DNA of 5,539 nt from Planctomicrobium sp. (GTDB taxonomy: Bacteria; Planctomycetota; Planctomycetia; Planctomycetales; Planctomycetaceae): assembly GCA_018659505.1 (NCBI GenBank), contig JABJMI010000921.1:1-5539 (forward strand), read 5' to 3'. The notes beneath the pieces were generated by a model, which ran no database searches, was not told where the DNA came from, and worked only from the letters and a program-made list of their open reading frames with translations. A program made the position numbers and the translations under genes. This document shows, one piece after another, positions 5,084 through 5,539 of the stretch (position 1 is the first letter of the stretch; the number at the start of each line of letters is the position of its first letter).

Positions 5084-5539
5084 CTATCCCATCAATTCGG
5101 TGATTGGAGTCGGATCACTGACCAGATGAGTCGGACGCCCCTGTGGTGTGTACAGCATTTGATCTGGATCGATACCGAGTTTTAAGTAAACCGTTGAAGC
5201 AAAATTCTCTGGAGAAAGGACGCGGTCAACAGCTGAGTACCCCTGTCGATCAGTTGCTCCCACGATGGTTCCTCCGGGAATTCCAGCGCCTGCCATTAGC
5301 ACAGACATGGCGTTCGACCAGTGGTCGCGCCCTGCATCTTTATTGATTTGTGGAGTACGTCCAAACTCGCCAAGTACAATTACGAGAGTCTCATCCAAGA
5401 GTCCTCGTTCTTCAAGATCGGTAATCAGCGTCGCGACCGCAGTATCAACTTCGGGCAACCGTTTCTTGCAGGCGTTAAACAAATTTGTGTGATGGTCCCA
5501 ACCTCCTTCGTTGAGGGTCACGAACGGAACTCCCGCTTC
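5084..5539 (-). CDS. DUF1501 family protein, C-terminal part
   Basis: The frame is open to the right edge of the window and ends with TAG at 5084-5086, so 151 residues of a protein usually some 400-480 long are present; the N-terminus, normally with a Tat signal, lies outside. Fragment residues EAGVPF then VTLNEGGWDHH (7-17), LVIVLGEFGRTPQIN (52-66) and GRDHW (70-74) are hallmark DUF1501 blocks, related to the alkaline phosphatase/sulfatase superfamily, where such Asp, His and Glu residues bind metals. The closing part (GATDRQGYS, the SPENFASTVYLKLGID segment, and the C-terminal PTPITEL) is also standard. The GTG at 5521 is an internal valine codon and not a start. The biochemical role of DUF1501 is not established. 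The family is very abundant in Planctomycetes and is often found near PPC and DUF1549/DUF1553 genes, consistent with the next gene here. Confidence 0.93.
   Translation of the reverse strand, partial: EAGVPFVTLNEGGWDHHTNLFNACKKRLPEVDTAVATLITDLEERGLLDETLVIVLGEFGRTPQINKDAGRDHWSNAMSVLMAGAGIPGGTIVGATDRQGYSAVDRVLSPENFASTVYLKLGIDPDQMLYTPQGRPTHLVSDPTPITELMG

Overview
The window looks like chromosomal DNA from a planctomycete, perhaps a Gimesia/Rubinisphaera-type organism (genus is a guess). The evidence is the set of families: a DUF1501 protein, a secreted protein with pre-peptidase C-terminal (PPC) domains and a Tat-exported xylose-isomerase-like TIM-barrel protein, in consecutive genes. Such families are greatly expanded in Planctomycetes. 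Loose gene spacing and poor Shine-Dalgarno signals also fit. No mobile element, tRNA, rRNA or CRISPR array was seen.

Layout. At the left edge, on the + strand, is the last part of a probable HlyD-type membrane-fusion protein (ends 236). Everything else is on the - strand. In transcription order, right to left: the C-terminal part of a DUF1501 protein (5539-5084), a secreted PPC-domain protein (4970-3411), a Tat-signal sugar-phosphate-isomerase-like TIM barrel (3338-2448), a small protein that I read as a divergent RbfA-like KH-fold protein (2381-1992), a compact CYTH triphosphate tunnel enzyme (1869-1411), an AroH-class chorismate mutase (1308-937) and a DCC-family thiol-disulfide oxidoreductase (700-266). 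The last gene converges on the HlyD-like gene with 29 bases between them.

How they fit together. The DUF1501, PPC and TIM-barrel proteins plausibly form a cell-envelope module. The four smaller genes are cytoplasmic and metabolically unrelated. Gaps are 113, 72, 66, 122, 102 and 236 bases with no overlaps, so a single tightly coupled operon is not indicated. Three gaps hold inverted repeats that could end or modulate transcription. The 236-base gap carries the best regulatory candidate, a near-consensus Fur-type box next to a perfect TTGACA on the strand of the DCC gene.

The most interesting items are the RbfA-like protein outside a recognisable nusA-infB-truB setting, the Fur-like site, and the bulged stem-loop between the RbfA-like and CYTH genes. 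I found no convincing multi-gene novel system.
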